A program made the position numbers and the translations under genes. From contig JACNLB010000068.1 in assembly GCA_014381755.1 (NCBI GenBank), positions 1 through 39,416 of the forward strand: DNA of 39,416 nucleotides, given 5' to 3'. Under the pieces are notes generated by a model. That model made no database searches and had not been told where the DNA came from. It saw only the letters and a program-made list of their open reading frames with translations. Source of the stretch: Fidelibacterota bacterium. Its GTDB lineage: Bacteria; Fidelibacterota; Marinisomatia; Marinisomatales; TCS55. Every line of letters begins with the position of its first letter. Position 1 is the first letter of the stretch. Below are positions 39,297-39,416 of this stretch, one piece after another.

Positions 39297-39324
39297 ATTA
39301 TATGTTATTTAAGATTGAATACAA
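39297..39324 (-). promoter_or_regulatory. Putative groES promoter (-10 TATAAT, weak -35-like TTGTAT, 16-bp spacing)
   Basis: Minus strand TTGTAT-N16-TATAAT upstream of groES; the -35 match is weak. Confidence 0.4.
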
Positions 39325-39330
39325 TACTTT

Positions 39331-39356
39331 TTAGCACTCTTTGATTAGAGTGCTAA
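39331..39356. promoter_or_regulatory. CIRCE-like HrcA operator
   Basis: TTAGCACTC-tttgatta-GAGTGCTAA: perfect 9-bp inverted repeat with 8-nt spacer upstream of groESL. Confidence 0.93.
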
Positions 39357-39357
39357 A

Positions 39358-39416
39358 TCACTTCCCTGTACTGCCGAAGCCTCCACTTCCTCTGGTCGTA
39401 TCGGATAATTCATCGA
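39358..39416 (-). CDS. dut: dUTP diphosphatase, C-terminal fragment cut by window end
   Basis: Minus-strand translation DELSDTTRGSGGFGSTGK* matches dUTPase motif 5 (RGxGGFGSTG). Confidence 0.85.
   Translation of the reverse strand, partial: DELSDTTRGSGGFGSTGK

Overview
The window is a dense bacterial chromosomal segment. Nearly every gene is on the minus strand; the only supported plus-strand gene is 12768-14171. The gene set and arrangement (ffh-rpsP-khpA-rimM-trmD-rplS; folB-folK-dNK; groES-groEL; PorV-like barrel protein) would fit an FCB-group or Marinimicrobia-like organism, but this taxonomy is inference only. Most of the content is housekeeping. No tRNA, rRNA, CRISPR array or transposase was recognised. 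The most notable points are: (1) ribosomal protein S16 with a roughly 340-aa very acidic C-terminal tail containing three identical-looking 159-bp tandem repeats; (2) degenerate tandem arrays with an exact or near-exact 7-bp period that cover the stop codons of lnt, mutS and rsmE, plus an in-frame relative in selB, all sharing the 11-mer CATCTTCCATC; (3) a complex palindromic element next to the mutS array; (4) a selA-selB-mutS run with overlapping start/stop codons; (5) a CIRCE-like operator upstream of groES with an 8-nt spacer instead of the usual 9; (6) a HipBA module; (7) an EcfT transporter subunit with no ATPase or S-component in the window; (8) a 52-aa membrane-anchored small protein missing from the ORF track. 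I did not find a clear, completely new defence or mobile system; the heptamer arrays and the S16 tail are the best candidates for undescribed biology.
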